64,000 nt of DNA from Actinorhabdospora filicis (lineage in GTDB: Bacteria; Actinomycetota; Actinomycetes; Mycobacteriales; Micromonosporaceae): contig NZ_BSTX01000003.1 in assembly GCF_030269765.1 (NCBI RefSeq), positions 620,001 through 684,000 on the forward strand, in the 5' to 3' direction. Made by a program: the position numbers and the translations under genes. Below the pieces are notes generated by a model, which was not told the DNA's origin, did not search any database, and saw only the letters and a program-made list of their open reading frames with translations. Below are positions 8,646 through 17,019 of the stretch, piece by piece (position 1 is the first letter of the stretch; each line of letters opens with the position of its first letter).

Positions 8646-9638
8646 ATGCGCACGGCAGTCCTGAGCGCGGGTTCCTGGGGCACCACCTTCGCCAAGATCC
8701 TCGCCGACCGGGGCGGGCGCGTGTCCCTCCACACCCGCCGCGAGAGCCTCGCCCACGAGATCAACACCGGGCACACCAACACCGAGTACCTGCCCGGCGT
8801 CCACCTGCCCGGCCTCATCACCGCCACCACCGACCACGCCGAGGCCCTGTCCGGCGCGGAGATGGTCGTCCTGTCGGTGCCCAGCCAGAGCCTGCGCGAG
8901 AACCTCGTCCGGTGGGCGCCGCACCTGACGCCCGACTCCACGATCATCAGCCTCATGAAGGGCGTCGAACTGGGCACCCTGATGCGCATGAGCGAGGTCA
9001 TCGCCGAGGTCACCGGCGCCGACCCGGGACGCATCGTCGTCGTCTCCGGCCCCAACCTCGCCCCCGAGATCGCCGCCGGGCAGCCCACCGCCACCGTCGT
9101 CGCCGGCACCGACGCCGCCCGCACCCAGGCCGTCCAGGACGCCATCACCACCGACTACTTCCGGCCCTACACCAACAACGACGTCGTCGGCTGCGAGCTG
9201 GGCGGCGCCGTCAAGAACGTCATCGCCCTCGCCTACGGCATGGTCGCCGGCATGGGCTTCGGCGACAACACCAAGGCCACCCTCATCACCCGCGGCCTGG
9301 CCGAGACCGCCCGCCTGGGCGCCAAACTCGGCGCCGACCCGCTCACCTTCGCCGGGCTCGCCGGACTGGGCGACCTGGTGGCCTCCTGCGTCTCCCCGAT
9401 CGCCCGCAACCGCGCCTTCGGCGAGCGCCTGGGCCGCGGCGAGTCCCTCGAAGAGGTCCAGGCCGCCACCCGCCAGGTCGCCGAGGGCGTCAAGAGCTGC
9501 CGCTCGGTCCGCGACCTCGCCCGCGCCAACGGCGTCGAAATGCCCATCACCGAGCAGGTCGAGCGCGTCTGCCACGAGGGACTCGATCCCCGCAAGGGCG
9601 TCGCGGCGCTGATGGCACGCGACACCAAGCCCGAATGA
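8646..9638 (+). CDS. gpsA: NAD(P)H-dependent glycerol-3-phosphate dehydrogenase
   Basis: 330 aa. It reduces dihydroxyacetone phosphate to sn-glycerol-3-phosphate for phospholipids. The dinucleotide loop reads SAGSWGTTFA, with Ser where GpsA usually has Gly in GAGSWGT. Also seen are GPNLAPEIAAGQPT and the catalytic-Lys block GGAVKNVIALAYGMVAG...GDNTKATLITRG. It starts 5 nt after plsC and precedes ddl by 35 nt, forming a plsC-gpsA-ddl envelope-precursor operon. Confidence 0.96.
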   Translation: MRTAVLSAGSWGTTFAKILADRGGRVSLHTRRESLAHEINTGHTNTEYLPGVHLPGLITATTDHAEALSGAEMVVLSVPSQSLRENLVRWAPHLTPDSTIISLMKGVELGTLMRMSEVIAEVTGADPGRIVVVSGPNLAPEIAAGQPTATVVAGTDAARTQAVQDAITTDYFRPYTNNDVVGCELGGAVKNVIALAYGMVAGMGFGDNTKATLITRGLAETARLGAKLGADPLTFAGLAGLGDLVASCVSPIARNRAFGERLGRGESLEEVQAATRQVAEGVKSCRSVRDLARANGVEMPITEQVERVCHEGLDPRKGVAALMARDTKPE

Positions 9639-9673
9639 CCCTCACCCGCCCCCACTCCCGTTAGGGTCGTGCG

Positions 9674-10759
9674 ATGACCGACCGCAAGATCCGCGTGGCC
9701 GTCATCTTCGGCGGGCGCAGCGGTGAACACCCGATCTCCTGCGTGAGCGCCGGAAACGTCTTCGAGGCCCTCGACCCCGGCGAGTTCGAGGTCGTCCCCA
9801 TCGGCATCACCCGCGAGGGACGGTGGGTACTCGCCGACGGCGACCCCACCCGCCTCGCCATCGCCGGGCGCGTGCTGCCCGAGGTCACCGACGCCACCGG
9901 CGAGGCCGTCGCGCTCGCCGCCGACCCGACCGTCCCGGCCCTGCGCGCGGGCGACGGCCTGTCGGGCGTCGACGTTGTCTTCCCGATCCTGCACGGCGCC
10001 TACGGCGAGGACGGCACCGTCCAGGGGCTGCTGGAGCTGGCCGGGATCCCCTATGTCGGGGCGGGCGTGCTGTCCTCGGCGGTGAGCCTGGACAAGGAGT
10101 TCACCAAGCGGCTGCTGGCCGCCGAGGGCGTGCCGGTGGTGCCCTACGCCGTCCTGCGGCCCGGCATGGAGCTCTCGGAGGGCGATAAGGAGCGGCTGGG
10201 GCTGCCGGTGTTCGTGAAACCGGCGCGTGGCGGCTCGTCCCTGGGCATCACGAAGGTCACCGACTGGGCCGGGCTGGACGCGGCTCTGGCGGCGGCCCGC
10301 GAGGTCGACCCGAAGGTGCTCGTGGAGACGGCCGTGCCGGGCGTCCGCGAGGTCGAGTGCGGCGTCCTGGAGGGCGAGGACGGCGGCCCGCCCGAGGCGA
10401 GCGTCCCCGCCGAGATCCGCGTGGTGGCCGCCGAGCACGACTGGTACGACTTCGAGGCGAAGTACCTCGACGACGCCAGCGAGTTCGACCTGCCGCCGAA
10501 CCTGCCCGCCGAGGTCGTCGAGCGCGTCCGGGAGCTGTCGCTGAAGGCGTTCACCGCGCTGGACGGCGCGGGCCTGGCGCGCGTCGACTTCTTCGTGACG
10601 GCCGATCTGGAGATCTACTTCAACGAGATCAACACGATGCCCGGGTTCACCTCGCGCTCGATGTTCCCGATGATGTGGGCGGCCAGCGGCCTGGACTACC
10701 CGAAGCTGGTGACGCGCATGGTCCGCACCGCGCTGGCGCGGGGGACCGGGCTGCGCTGA
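9674..10759 (+). CDS. ddl: D-alanine--D-alanine ligase
   Basis: 361 aa ATP-grasp enzyme making the D-Ala-D-Ala dipeptide for peptidoglycan. Seen: RSGEHPISCVSAGN at the N-terminus, KPARGGSSLGITKV (ATP-grasp loop), YDFEAKYLDDASEF (omega loop) and NEINTMPGFTSRSMFP (metal and substrate site). The Tyr in YDFEAKY is the residue of D-Ala:D-Ala ligases rather than the His of D-lactate-type Van ligases, so ordinary dipeptide specificity is inferred. It ends 4 nt from the convergent DUF3515 gene. Confidence 0.96.
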   Translation: MTDRKIRVAVIFGGRSGEHPISCVSAGNVFEALDPGEFEVVPIGITREGRWVLADGDPTRLAIAGRVLPEVTDATGEAVALAADPTVPALRAGDGLSGVDVVFPILHGAYGEDGTVQGLLELAGIPYVGAGVLSSAVSLDKEFTKRLLAAEGVPVVPYAVLRPGMELSEGDKERLGLPVFVKPARGGSSLGITKVTDWAGLDAALAAAREVDPKVLVETAVPGVREVECGVLEGEDGGPPEASVPAEIRVVAAEHDWYDFEAKYLDDASEFDLPPNLPAEVVERVRELSLKAFTALDGAGLARVDFFVTADLEIYFNEINTMPGFTSRSMFPMMWAASGLDYPKLVTRMVRTALARGTGLR

Positions 10760-10763
10760 GGCC

Positions 10764-11333
10764 TCAGCCGCAGCCGGTCGGCACGCCCTCGGCCGACCGC
10801 GCCAGCTGCTTGCCGACGACCGCGGCGACGCCCTTGGCCCACTGCCCCGAACCGGCCGGGTCGCCGGGCACCGTCACCGCGACGGGGACGACGCGGTCGA
10901 CGGTCGTCCACACCGTCCCGGGCGCGCTGCCCTGCGGCGTCGGACGCGACACCCAGCACACGCCCTCAAGGGGGTAGACGATCTCGGCGGGGTCGACCTT
11001 GGGCGCCTCGACACCGCAGACGAGGGTGGTGGGCGGGTCGCCGAAGGCCGCCGCCTGCTCGGAGCCGTCCGCCATGATCCGGCGGCCCTGGTCGAGGACC
11101 TGATCGGGGAGTTCGGCGAGGAGGGCGCGGCAGGCGACGGCCTGTTCGCCGTCGAGCTTGGGCAGATCCACGTAGACGGGGGCGCTGGACATCGCCGAGG
11201 GCTGCGCGCCCGGATCGTCCTTGGGCCGCGCGTTCGACACGACGAGGAAGATCACCACGGCGACGACGATCGCCACTGGAACGGCCACCAACGTGGCGAT
11301 CCGGGCTGCGCCCCTGGTCACCGGATCGGCCAC
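10764..11333 (-). CDS. DUF3515 family single-pass membrane protein
   Basis: 189 aa. Hydrophobic segment at residues 12-33 (IATLVAVPVAIVVAVVIFLVV), then an extracytoplasmic domain starting VYVDLPKLDGEQAVACRALL with conserved cysteines (ACRAL, LVCGVE, GVCWVS, PTGCG) that could form disulfides. This matches the actinobacterial DUF3515 family found beside ddl in mycobacteria. Function is unknown. The upstream gene (Lrp-like) lies 10 nt away and is probably co-transcribed. Confidence 0.85.
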   Translation of the reverse strand: MADPVTRGAARIATLVAVPVAIVVAVVIFLVVSNARPKDDPGAQPSAMSSAPVYVDLPKLDGEQAVACRALLAELPDQVLDQGRRIMADGSEQAAAFGDPPTTLVCGVEAPKVDPAEIVYPLEGVCWVSRPTPQGSAPGTVWTTVDRVVPVAVTVPGDPAGSGQWAKGVAAVVGKQLARSAEGVPTGCG

Positions 11334-11343
11334 GGCAGGCCCC

Positions 11344-11580
11344 CTAAGACAAGTGCACTACGGAACAGGTCAGTGTCCGGGTGATGCCCGGAACCTGCTG
11401 CACTTTACTGACGACCATGTGCCCCAGCTCGTCCACGGTGGGGGCCTCTGTGAGCACCACGACGTCGTAGGGCCCGGTGACGGCGTCCACTTTCACCACG
11501 CCGGAGATGTCGGCGATGGTCGCGGCGACGTCGCGAGCACGGCCGACCTCGGTCTGGACAAGGATGTAAGCCTGGACCAC
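11344..11580 (-). CDS. Stand-alone Lrp/AsnC ligand-binding (RAM) domain protein
   Basis: 78 aa, starting MVQAYILVQTEVGRA. The whole protein is the dimeric alpha-beta barrel of Lrp/AsnC regulators (ISGVVKVDAVTGPYDVVV is typical), without the DNA-binding helix-turn-helix. Such short proteins are common in actinobacteria and are thought to bind amino acids or to pair with full-length regulators. Ribosome site AAGGAG just before ATG. First gene of a two-gene unit with DUF3515. Confidence 0.88.
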   Translation of the reverse strand: MVQAYILVQTEVGRARDVAATIADISGVVKVDAVTGPYDVVVLTEAPTVDELGHMVVSKVQQVPGITRTLTCSVVHLS

Positions 11581-11767
11581 TGCACGACTCCTTTAGGCGA
11601 CACTCGCGCGGGTTTCCCGCGAAACTACCGCAACAGCGCGCGGTCGCCATGGGACACACGGGTACGGGGCTTCCGAGCGGCACCGGCGTCCCTCCCGGGC
11701 GGCGCGGCGGCGGCGCGGACGTGGTGGTCACATTAAGCTACCCCGTGGTCCGTAGTGAGGAGTCGCG

Positions 11768-12739
11768 ATGACCTTGGCGCACACCGGCGAGTTCGGCCTG
11801 ATCGAGCGGGTCGTGGAACGTCTGTCCGTCCCCCTCGCGGGCGGCGCGGGCGTGGACATGCTGCTCGGCCCGGGAGACGACGCCGCCGTCGTGCGCGCGC
11901 CCGACGGGCGCGTGGTCGCGTGCACCGACGTCCTCGTCGAGGGACGCCACTTCCGCCGCGACTGGTCCAGCCCCCTCGACGTCGGCCACCGCGCCGCCGC
12001 CGCCAACCTCGCCGACATCGCCGCCATGGGCGCCCGCCCCACCGGCCTGCTCGTCGGCCTGTGCGCGCCCAAGGACCTGCCCGTCGCCTGGGCCGAGGAG
12101 TTCTCCCTCGGCCTGGCCGAGGAGGCCGCCTCCGTCGGCGCCGCCGTCGTCGGCGGCGACACCGTGGCCAGCCCGGTGCTGACCATCGCCGTCACCGCCC
12201 TCGGCGACCTGGAGAACCGCGCGCCCGTCACCCGCGCCGGGGCCCGCCCCGGCGACATCATCGCCCTGGCCGGACGCCTCGGCTGGGCCGCCGCCGGCTA
12301 CACGATCCTGTCGCGCGGCTTCCGCTCACCCGGACTGCTGGTCAACGCCTTCCGCCGCCCCGAAGTGCCCTACGCCGCCGGCATCCTGGCCGCCCAGCTG
12401 GGCGCCACCTCGATGATCGACACCTCCGACGGCCTCATCGCCGACGCCGGGCACATCGCGAAGGCCTCGGGAGTGCGCCTGGACCTGCGCAGGTCGTACT
12501 TCGAGCTGCCCACCCAGATGGCCGACTCGGCCAACGCGCTGGGGGTGGATCCGTACGAGTGGATCCTCACCGGGGGAGAGGACCACGCGCTGGTCGCGAC
12601 GTTCCCGCCGGACGTGATGCTGGGCGGGGCATGGCGTGAGATCGGCGTGGTGCGGGAAGGGGAGGGCGTGACCGTCGACGGGGCGAAGTGGACGAGCGCG
12701 GCGGCGGGGTGGGACCACTTCCGGACGGATGTGGGGTAG
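11768..12739 (+). CDS. thiL: Thiamine-monophosphate kinase
   Basis: 323 aa. It phosphorylates thiamine phosphate to thiamine diphosphate in the cytosol. PurM-like motifs: LLGPGDDAAVVRAPDG, TDVLVEGRHFRRDW and AAANLADIAAMGARPTG near the N-terminus, with IDTSDGLIADAGHIA later. ATG 11768 preceded by GAGGAG. The position between DUF3515 and the rpmB/DAK/recG block matches mycobacterial thiL. Nothing obvious terminates it before the repeat region. Confidence 0.95.
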   Translation: MTLAHTGEFGLIERVVERLSVPLAGGAGVDMLLGPGDDAAVVRAPDGRVVACTDVLVEGRHFRRDWSSPLDVGHRAAAANLADIAAMGARPTGLLVGLCAPKDLPVAWAEEFSLGLAEEAASVGAAVVGGDTVASPVLTIAVTALGDLENRAPVTRAGARPGDIIALAGRLGWAAAGYTILSRGFRSPGLLVNAFRRPEVPYAAGILAAQLGATSMIDTSDGLIADAGHIAKASGVRLDLRRSYFELPTQMADSANALGVDPYEWILTGGEDHALVATFPPDVMLGGAWREIGVVREGEGVTVDGAKWTSAAAGWDHFRTDVG

Positions 12740-12750
12740 GTCGCAGATGT

Positions 12751-13005
12751 GCCGCGAACACGATCTGCTCGTCGAACCCGCCGGCCGCCGAACCACTCGA
12801 CCCCGTGTATCGCGACCCGCGGAACCCGGGCTCGAATGGGCTTCACGGGCGAGTGAGTTCGGTTCACCTGCCTTGCCACGAACACGATCCGCTCACCGAA
12901 GCGCGCCGACCGCCGAACCACTCGACCCCGGCTCGTCTCGCGGCCCTTCGCGGAACCCGGGCTCGAACCGGCTTCACCGGCGAGTGAGCTCGCTTCACCT
13001 GCCTT
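12751..13005. repeat. Two tandem imperfect repeats of about 125-130 bp
   Basis: Copy 1 at 12751-12874 and copy 2 at 12875-13005. Shared blocks in the same order: gaacacgatc.gctc, ccgccgaaccactcgacccc, gcggaacccgggctcgaa, gcttcac.ggcgagtgag and gcttcacctgcctt-like ends. The copies differ by substitutions and a few small indels. No gene fits. They fill the thiL-CRISPR interval and may be non-coding structural repeats or a duplicated relic. Confidence 0.75.
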
Positions 13006-13165
13006 CGGGGATGAGGTGCGGATGACCGCGGCGGCATGTGTGAGACTTTCGCTCGCCTCGCCGCTCGTGGCGTGGGGCGGCGGTCCGGTGGGTGTGGGGC
13101 GAGCCGCCACCACCGGGCGGGCACAGAATCGGCATGGGAGCTGACAGAGGCGCAGGTCGCGAAGG

Positions 13166-13254
13166 GTGCTCCCCACGGGCGTGGGGGTGAGCCGAACATG
13201 GGCACGCCGATGGGCAAGCTCGCAGGGTGCTCCCCGCAGGCGCGGGGTGATCCG
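13166..13254 (+). CRISPR. Orphan mini-CRISPR, type I-E-like: two repeats, one 32-nt spacer
   Basis: Repeat 1 is 13166-13194 (29 nt: gtgctcccc, partly palindromic middle, gagccg end). Repeat 2 is 13227-13254 (28 nt: gtgctccccgcaggcgcgggg, tgatccg end). The spacer 13195-13226 is exactly 32 nt. Repeat length, GTGCTCCCC start, hairpin core and spacer length are those of actinobacterial type I-E arrays. No cas gene is in the window. The repeats differ by several bases, so this is likely a decayed or relic array. A very weak third repeat may lie at 13105-13133. Confidence 0.75.
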
Positions 13255-13260
13255 CGCATG

Positions 13261-13287
13261 AAAAAAGCCGGGCCATCGGCCCGGCTT
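13261..13287 (-). terminator. Intrinsic terminator of rpmB
   Basis: Stem gccgggcc/ggcccggc with a 3-nt loop, extended by A/T pairs, and a run of six T on the minus strand, 18 nt beyond the rpmB stop. It abuts the last CRISPR repeat. Confidence 0.9.
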
Positions 13288-13305
13288 CTTCACGTATGAC
13301 CGCGC

Positions 13306-13500
13306 TTAGGCGCGCGCCACCTTGCCCGCCTTCAGGCAGGAGGAGCACAGCTTGACCTTGCGCTTGTTGTCGCCGCCCTCGACGTTGGTGCGGACGACCT
13401 GGATGTTCGGGTTCCACCGGCGCCGCGTCCGGCGGTGCGAGTGGGACACGTTGTTGCCGAAGCCGGGGCCCTTGCCGCAGACATCGCACCTGCTGGACAT
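13306..13500 (-). CDS. rpmB: 50S ribosomal protein L28
   Basis: 64 aa: MSSRCDVCGKGPGFGNNVSH at the start and LCSSCLKAGKVARA at the end. The two CxxC pairs make this the zinc-binding (C+) L28 form, part of the large ribosomal subunit. The true start is the ATG at 13498-13500, preceded by AGGAG; the very long open frame that continues upstream is antisense to the next gene. It has its own terminator. Confidence 0.95.
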   Translation of the reverse strand: MSSRCDVCGKGPGFGNNVSHSHRRTRRRWNPNIQVVRTNVEGGDNKRKVKLCSSCLKAGKVARA

Positions 13501-13656
13501 GATGAACGCACTCCTGAGTGTTGACCTAGAACTTGAGCAGCCCACACAGGGGCAGCTTGGAAGCCTACCTGAGGGCCACGCTCCGTCGCCAAACGGGGGT
13601 GGTGTCGAAGGTGTCACTCTCACGTACGCTGGCAGCGACGTTACCGCAGGCGTCCC

Positions 13657-15285
13657 ATGGCGACGGCACCTCCCCCGGAAAGTTTGCCCCTGATGACGTA
13701 CCCACCCCAGCAGCCCGACGAGGCGTCGTCGGAGGACACCCAGTCGTTGCGCGCGCGTGAGCAGGAGCAGCCCGTATCGCCGTTCGGGCCCGCGCCGGAT
13801 CCGCATCAGCAGGGACGTCCGCCGCAGCCGCCACCGGTCCCGGTCGATCCCTTCGCGCCGCCGCCGCAGTTCCAGCAGCCGCAGCAGCCCCAGTACCAGC
13901 AGCCTCAGCCGCAGTACCCGCAGCAGCAGCCCGTGCCGGAGCCGCCCACGGCGCCGAACCAGTACGGCGCGCCCGCGTACCCGCAGGCGCAGCCGCCCCA
14001 GGCCCAGCCGCCTCAGACGTACCCGTCGCAGACCTACCCGCCCCAGACCTACGGGCAGACGCCGGAGGCCCACGCGCCCTACGCGCCTCCGCAGCAGCAG
14101 CCCCAGCACACCCCGCCGCCGGTCTCGGCGCCCCCGGCGTACACCCCGCCGCCGGTCTCGGGCCCGCCCGCCGCCTACATGCCGCCGCCGCCGCCCGTCT
14201 CGGCCCCTCCGGCCTACGCGCCGCCGCAGCCCCCGGTGTCGGGACCCCCGTCCTACACACCGCCCTCCCCGTACGCGCCGCCGCCGGTCTCCGCGCCGCC
14301 CGCGTACACGCCGCCCCCGGTCTCGGCGCCGCCGTCGCCCTACGCGCCGCCGCCGGTCTCGGCTCCCCCCGTCTCCGGTGGCCCGGTCTCCGGCGGACCC
14401 GTGTCCGGCGTCCCCGTCTCGGCCGCGCCGACCTCGGTACCGCCCGCGCCGCCCGTCTACGTCCCGCAGCAGCCCATCTACGTGCCGCAGAACCAGCCGG
14501 TCGACCCCAGCGCGTTCGCCCCCAAGCCGGTGGACACGCAGGGCCCGACCTACACCGGCCTCACCCCCGAGCCGCAGCCGCAGCCCCAGCCGTGGGGCGG
14601 CGCGCCCGTCCGGGAGCGGCGCGGCATGCCCCGCTGGCTCCTGGTGACCGGCGTCATCGTGCTCGTCCTGGCCCTCGCGGGCGGCGCTTACCTGTTCGTG
14701 CGCGCCGGCAAGGGCGGCACTCAGCAGGCCGACCCGACGCCCACCGGCAGCACGCCGCCGCCCGGTCCGCAGCTGACGCCCGTCACCTCCACGGGGACGC
14801 GCCTGGAGTACCTCACCGCCGGGGCGCCGTGGGCGACGCTCGCCGCGCCGCCGCCCGGCCTCAACGAGATCACCAGCCCGGTCGGCGAGACCAAACCGGC
14901 CACGCCGGTCCCGTCGATGTTCGTGGTCGGCGGCCTCGACACCGCCCTCGTCCCGTACGCGGGCACCGCCAAGATGGGGGAGACGGCCAGCGCGCTCGCC
15001 GAGTCCCTCGACGGGCGGCGCTACGTCGGCGGCGACAACAAGCCGCTGCCCGGCCTCAAGCGCGACGTCGCGCCCACCATCGAGCCGCTGCGCCTGGACG
15101 GCCGGATCGCGCTGATCATGCGCTACCACGTGGCGTGGGACGGCGGAGGCGACCAGGTGACGATCGTCGTGGCCGACATGGACGGCGCCCGCGCCGCCGT
15201 GATGTACGCCGCGGTGCCCGACACCGAGAAGGACCTCCAGGCGACCGTCGCCGGCCGGGTGATGACACTGCACTTCAACCTGTGA
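13657..15285 (+). CDS. Pro/Gln-rich membrane-anchored protein of unknown function
   Basis: 542 aa. Residues 1-310 are low complexity: QPQQPQYQQP stretches and many copies of PPVSAPPAYTPP/PPVSGPP. One membrane segment (WLLVTGVIVLVLALAGGAYLFV, about 325-346) follows RERRGMPR, so the Pro-rich part is cytoplasmic and the C-terminal ~195 aa is outside. The external domain (starts TPVTSTGTRLEYL) is compact and not a family I recognise. Start could be ATG 13657 or ATG 13693; neither has a strong ribosome site. Similar layouts occur in actinobacterial envelope proteins beside ribosomal genes. Function unknown. Confidence 0.75.
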   Translation: MATAPPPESLPLMTYPPQQPDEASSEDTQSLRAREQEQPVSPFGPAPDPHQQGRPPQPPPVPVDPFAPPPQFQQPQQPQYQQPQPQYPQQQPVPEPPTAPNQYGAPAYPQAQPPQAQPPQTYPSQTYPPQTYGQTPEAHAPYAPPQQQPQHTPPPVSAPPAYTPPPVSGPPAAYMPPPPPVSAPPAYAPPQPPVSGPPSYTPPSPYAPPPVSAPPAYTPPPVSAPPSPYAPPPVSAPPVSGGPVSGGPVSGVPVSAAPTSVPPAPPVYVPQQPIYVPQNQPVDPSAFAPKPVDTQGPTYTGLTPEPQPQPQPWGGAPVRERRGMPRWLLVTGVIVLVLALAGGAYLFVRAGKGGTQQADPTPTGSTPPPGPQLTPVTSTGTRLEYLTAGAPWATLAAPPPGLNEITSPVGETKPATPVPSMFVVGGLDTALVPYAGTAKMGETASALAESLDGRRYVGGDNKPLPGLKRDVAPTIEPLRLDGRIALIMRYHVAWDGGGDQVTIVVADMDGARAAVMYAAVPDTEKDLQATVAGRVMTLHFNL

Positions 15286-15366
15286 CGGCACTTCAACCTG
15301 TGAGGCCGGAGCGCCTCTCGGTCGGCAACCGCGCTTTGTCGGCGACTGCCATTAGGCTCGTGTTCC

Positions 15367-17019
15367 GTGCGGGACGTTGATGAAACTGCGGCCACGATCG
15401 ACGCGGCCGGATTCCACCGCTGGTGCGCGGCGAGCCTCGACGTCCTGCGCCGGCACCGGCGCGACATCGACGAACTGAACGTGTTCCCCGTCCCCGACGG
15501 CGACACCGGCACCAACATGGTGGCCACCGTCACCGCCGGGGTGACCGCCCTCGACGGCGGCGAGATCACCGAGCTCGCCGAGGCGCTGCGCCGTTTCGCG
15601 CGCGGCGCGCTGCTCGGCGCGCGCGGCAACTCCGGGGTGATCCTCGCCCAGTTCTTCCGGGGCCTGGCCGACGCCTGGGCGCACCAGAGCGGCGAGGCCA
15701 CCGAGGCGGGCGCGTCGAGCGTCGTCACCGGCCTGCGCGTGGCCGCCGACGCCTGCCGCGCCGCCGTCGCGCAGCCCGCCGAGGGCACCATGCTCACCAT
15801 CGCCGACGCCGCCGCGCGCGCCGCCGCCGACGCGCCCGGCGCCGACCTGGCGCGCGTGGTCACCGTCGCCGCCGAGGCCGCCGCCGAGGCCGTGGCGCGC
15901 ACGCCCACGCAGCTGCCCGCCCTCGCCCGCGCCGGGGTGGTCGACTCCGGCGGCTTCGGGCTCGCGCTGGTCCTGGACGCCCTCGTCGGCGTCGTCACCG
16001 GCGCGCCCACCGGCGCCCCCGTCGCCGCCGCCGACCTCGGCGAGCGCCCGCGCGGCCGCACCGGCTCCGCCGAGCGCGAGACGGGCTCCGAGGAGTTCGC
16101 CTACGAGGTCCAGTACCTCCTCGAAGCCCCGCCGGACGAGGTGGAGCGCCTGCGCCTGCGGCTGACCGCGCTCGGCGACTCCCTCGTCGTGGTCGGCACC
16201 GGCCTCGGCGACGCCACGCCCACCTGGAACGTGCACGTCCACGTCAATGACATCGGCGCCGCCATCGAGGCCGGGATCGAGGCCGGGCGCCCCCACCGCA
16301 TCTCGGTGACGCGCTTCGTCGAGCAGCACGCGACGGGTGTCGCTCCGCCCGCGCCTCCCGGCGGCGCGCCGCGCGCGGTGGTCGCCGTCGCCGGCGGCTC
16401 CGGCCTCGCCGACCTGTTCGCCGCCGAGGGCGCCCACCCCGTGGTCAGCTCGCCCCCGTCGGCCGGTGAGCTGCTGGACGCCGTCCGCGCCACCGGCGCC
16501 ACCGAGGTCATCCTGCTGCCCAATGACGGCAACAGCCACTCCACCGCCGCCACCGCCGCCGGTCTCGCGCGCGCCGAGGGCTTCCAGGTCTCGGTGGTGC
16601 CGACCCGCTCGCCGGTGCAGGCGCTGGCCGCGCTGGCCGTCCGCGACCCGGCCCGCCGCTTCGACGACGACGTCATCGCCATGGCCGAGGCCGCCGGGGC
16701 CTGCCGCCACGGCGCGATCGCGATCGCCGCGCGCGAGTCGATCACCACCGCCGGGCGGTGCGCGCCCGGCGACGTCCTCGGGCTCGCCGAGGGCGACGTG
16801 GTCCTCATCGGCCGCGACCTCGCCGGGGTCGCCTGCGAGCTGCTGGACCGCATGTGCGGCGCCGGGGGAGAACTGGTCACCCTCGTCACCGGCGCCGGTC
16901 TGCGCGCCGAGGACGAGGTGCGCATCACCGCGCACATGGCCTCCCGCTGGCCGCTGGTGGACGTGACGGCCTATCGCGGCGGGCAGCGCCATCAGCCGCT
17001 GATCGTGGGGGTGGAGTGA
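15367..17019 (+). CDS. DAK2/FakA-like kinase (YloV family)
   Basis: 550 aa. N-terminal DhaL/DAK2 domain with FPVPDGDTGTNM (nucleotide-Mg site) and RGARGNSGVILAQFF. The middle and C-terminal parts match the YloV/FakA family (LPNDGNS, VPTRSPVQALAALAV). FakA phosphorylates fatty acids bound to a separate FakB/DegV carrier, which is not in this window. GTG start. The stop overlaps the recG ATG by one base, the same DAK-recG linkage as in mycobacteria and many Gram-positives. Confidence 0.9.
   Translation: MRDVDETAATIDAAGFHRWCAASLDVLRRHRRDIDELNVFPVPDGDTGTNMVATVTAGVTALDGGEITELAEALRRFARGALLGARGNSGVILAQFFRGLADAWAHQSGEATEAGASSVVTGLRVAADACRAAVAQPAEGTMLTIADAAARAAADAPGADLARVVTVAAEAAAEAVARTPTQLPALARAGVVDSGGFGLALVLDALVGVVTGAPTGAPVAAADLGERPRGRTGSAERETGSEEFAYEVQYLLEAPPDEVERLRLRLTALGDSLVVVGTGLGDATPTWNVHVHVNDIGAAIEAGIEAGRPHRISVTRFVEQHATGVAPPAPPGGAPRAVVAVAGGSGLADLFAAEGAHPVVSSPPSAGELLDAVRATGATEVILLPNDGNSHSTAATAAGLARAEGFQVSVVPTRSPVQALAALAVRDPARRFDDDVIAMAEAAGACRHGAIAIAARESITTAGRCAPGDVLGLAEGDVVLIGRDLAGVACELLDRMCGAGGELVTLVTGAGLRAEDEVRITAHMASRWPLVDVTAYRGGQRHQPLIVGVE

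Noticed and set aside
12751..13005. tRNA or structured RNA in the tandem repeats
   Set aside because: No acceptor stem, anticodon loop or GTTC-loop geometry could be fitted.
13105..13133. Third CRISPR repeat one spacer upstream
   Set aside because: Only about 14 of 29 positions match repeat 1; spacing is right but similarity too weak to annotate.
12864..13259. 131-aa minus frame reading GSPRACGEHP...GSPPRPWGAP
   Set aside because: This is translation of the CRISPR repeats themselves, a well-known false ORF type.
13306..15291. Long minus frame fusing an Arg-rich N-terminus to L28
   Set aside because: Only the last 64 codons are L28; the rest is antisense to the Pro-rich protein gene and the L28 ATG has its own ribosome site.
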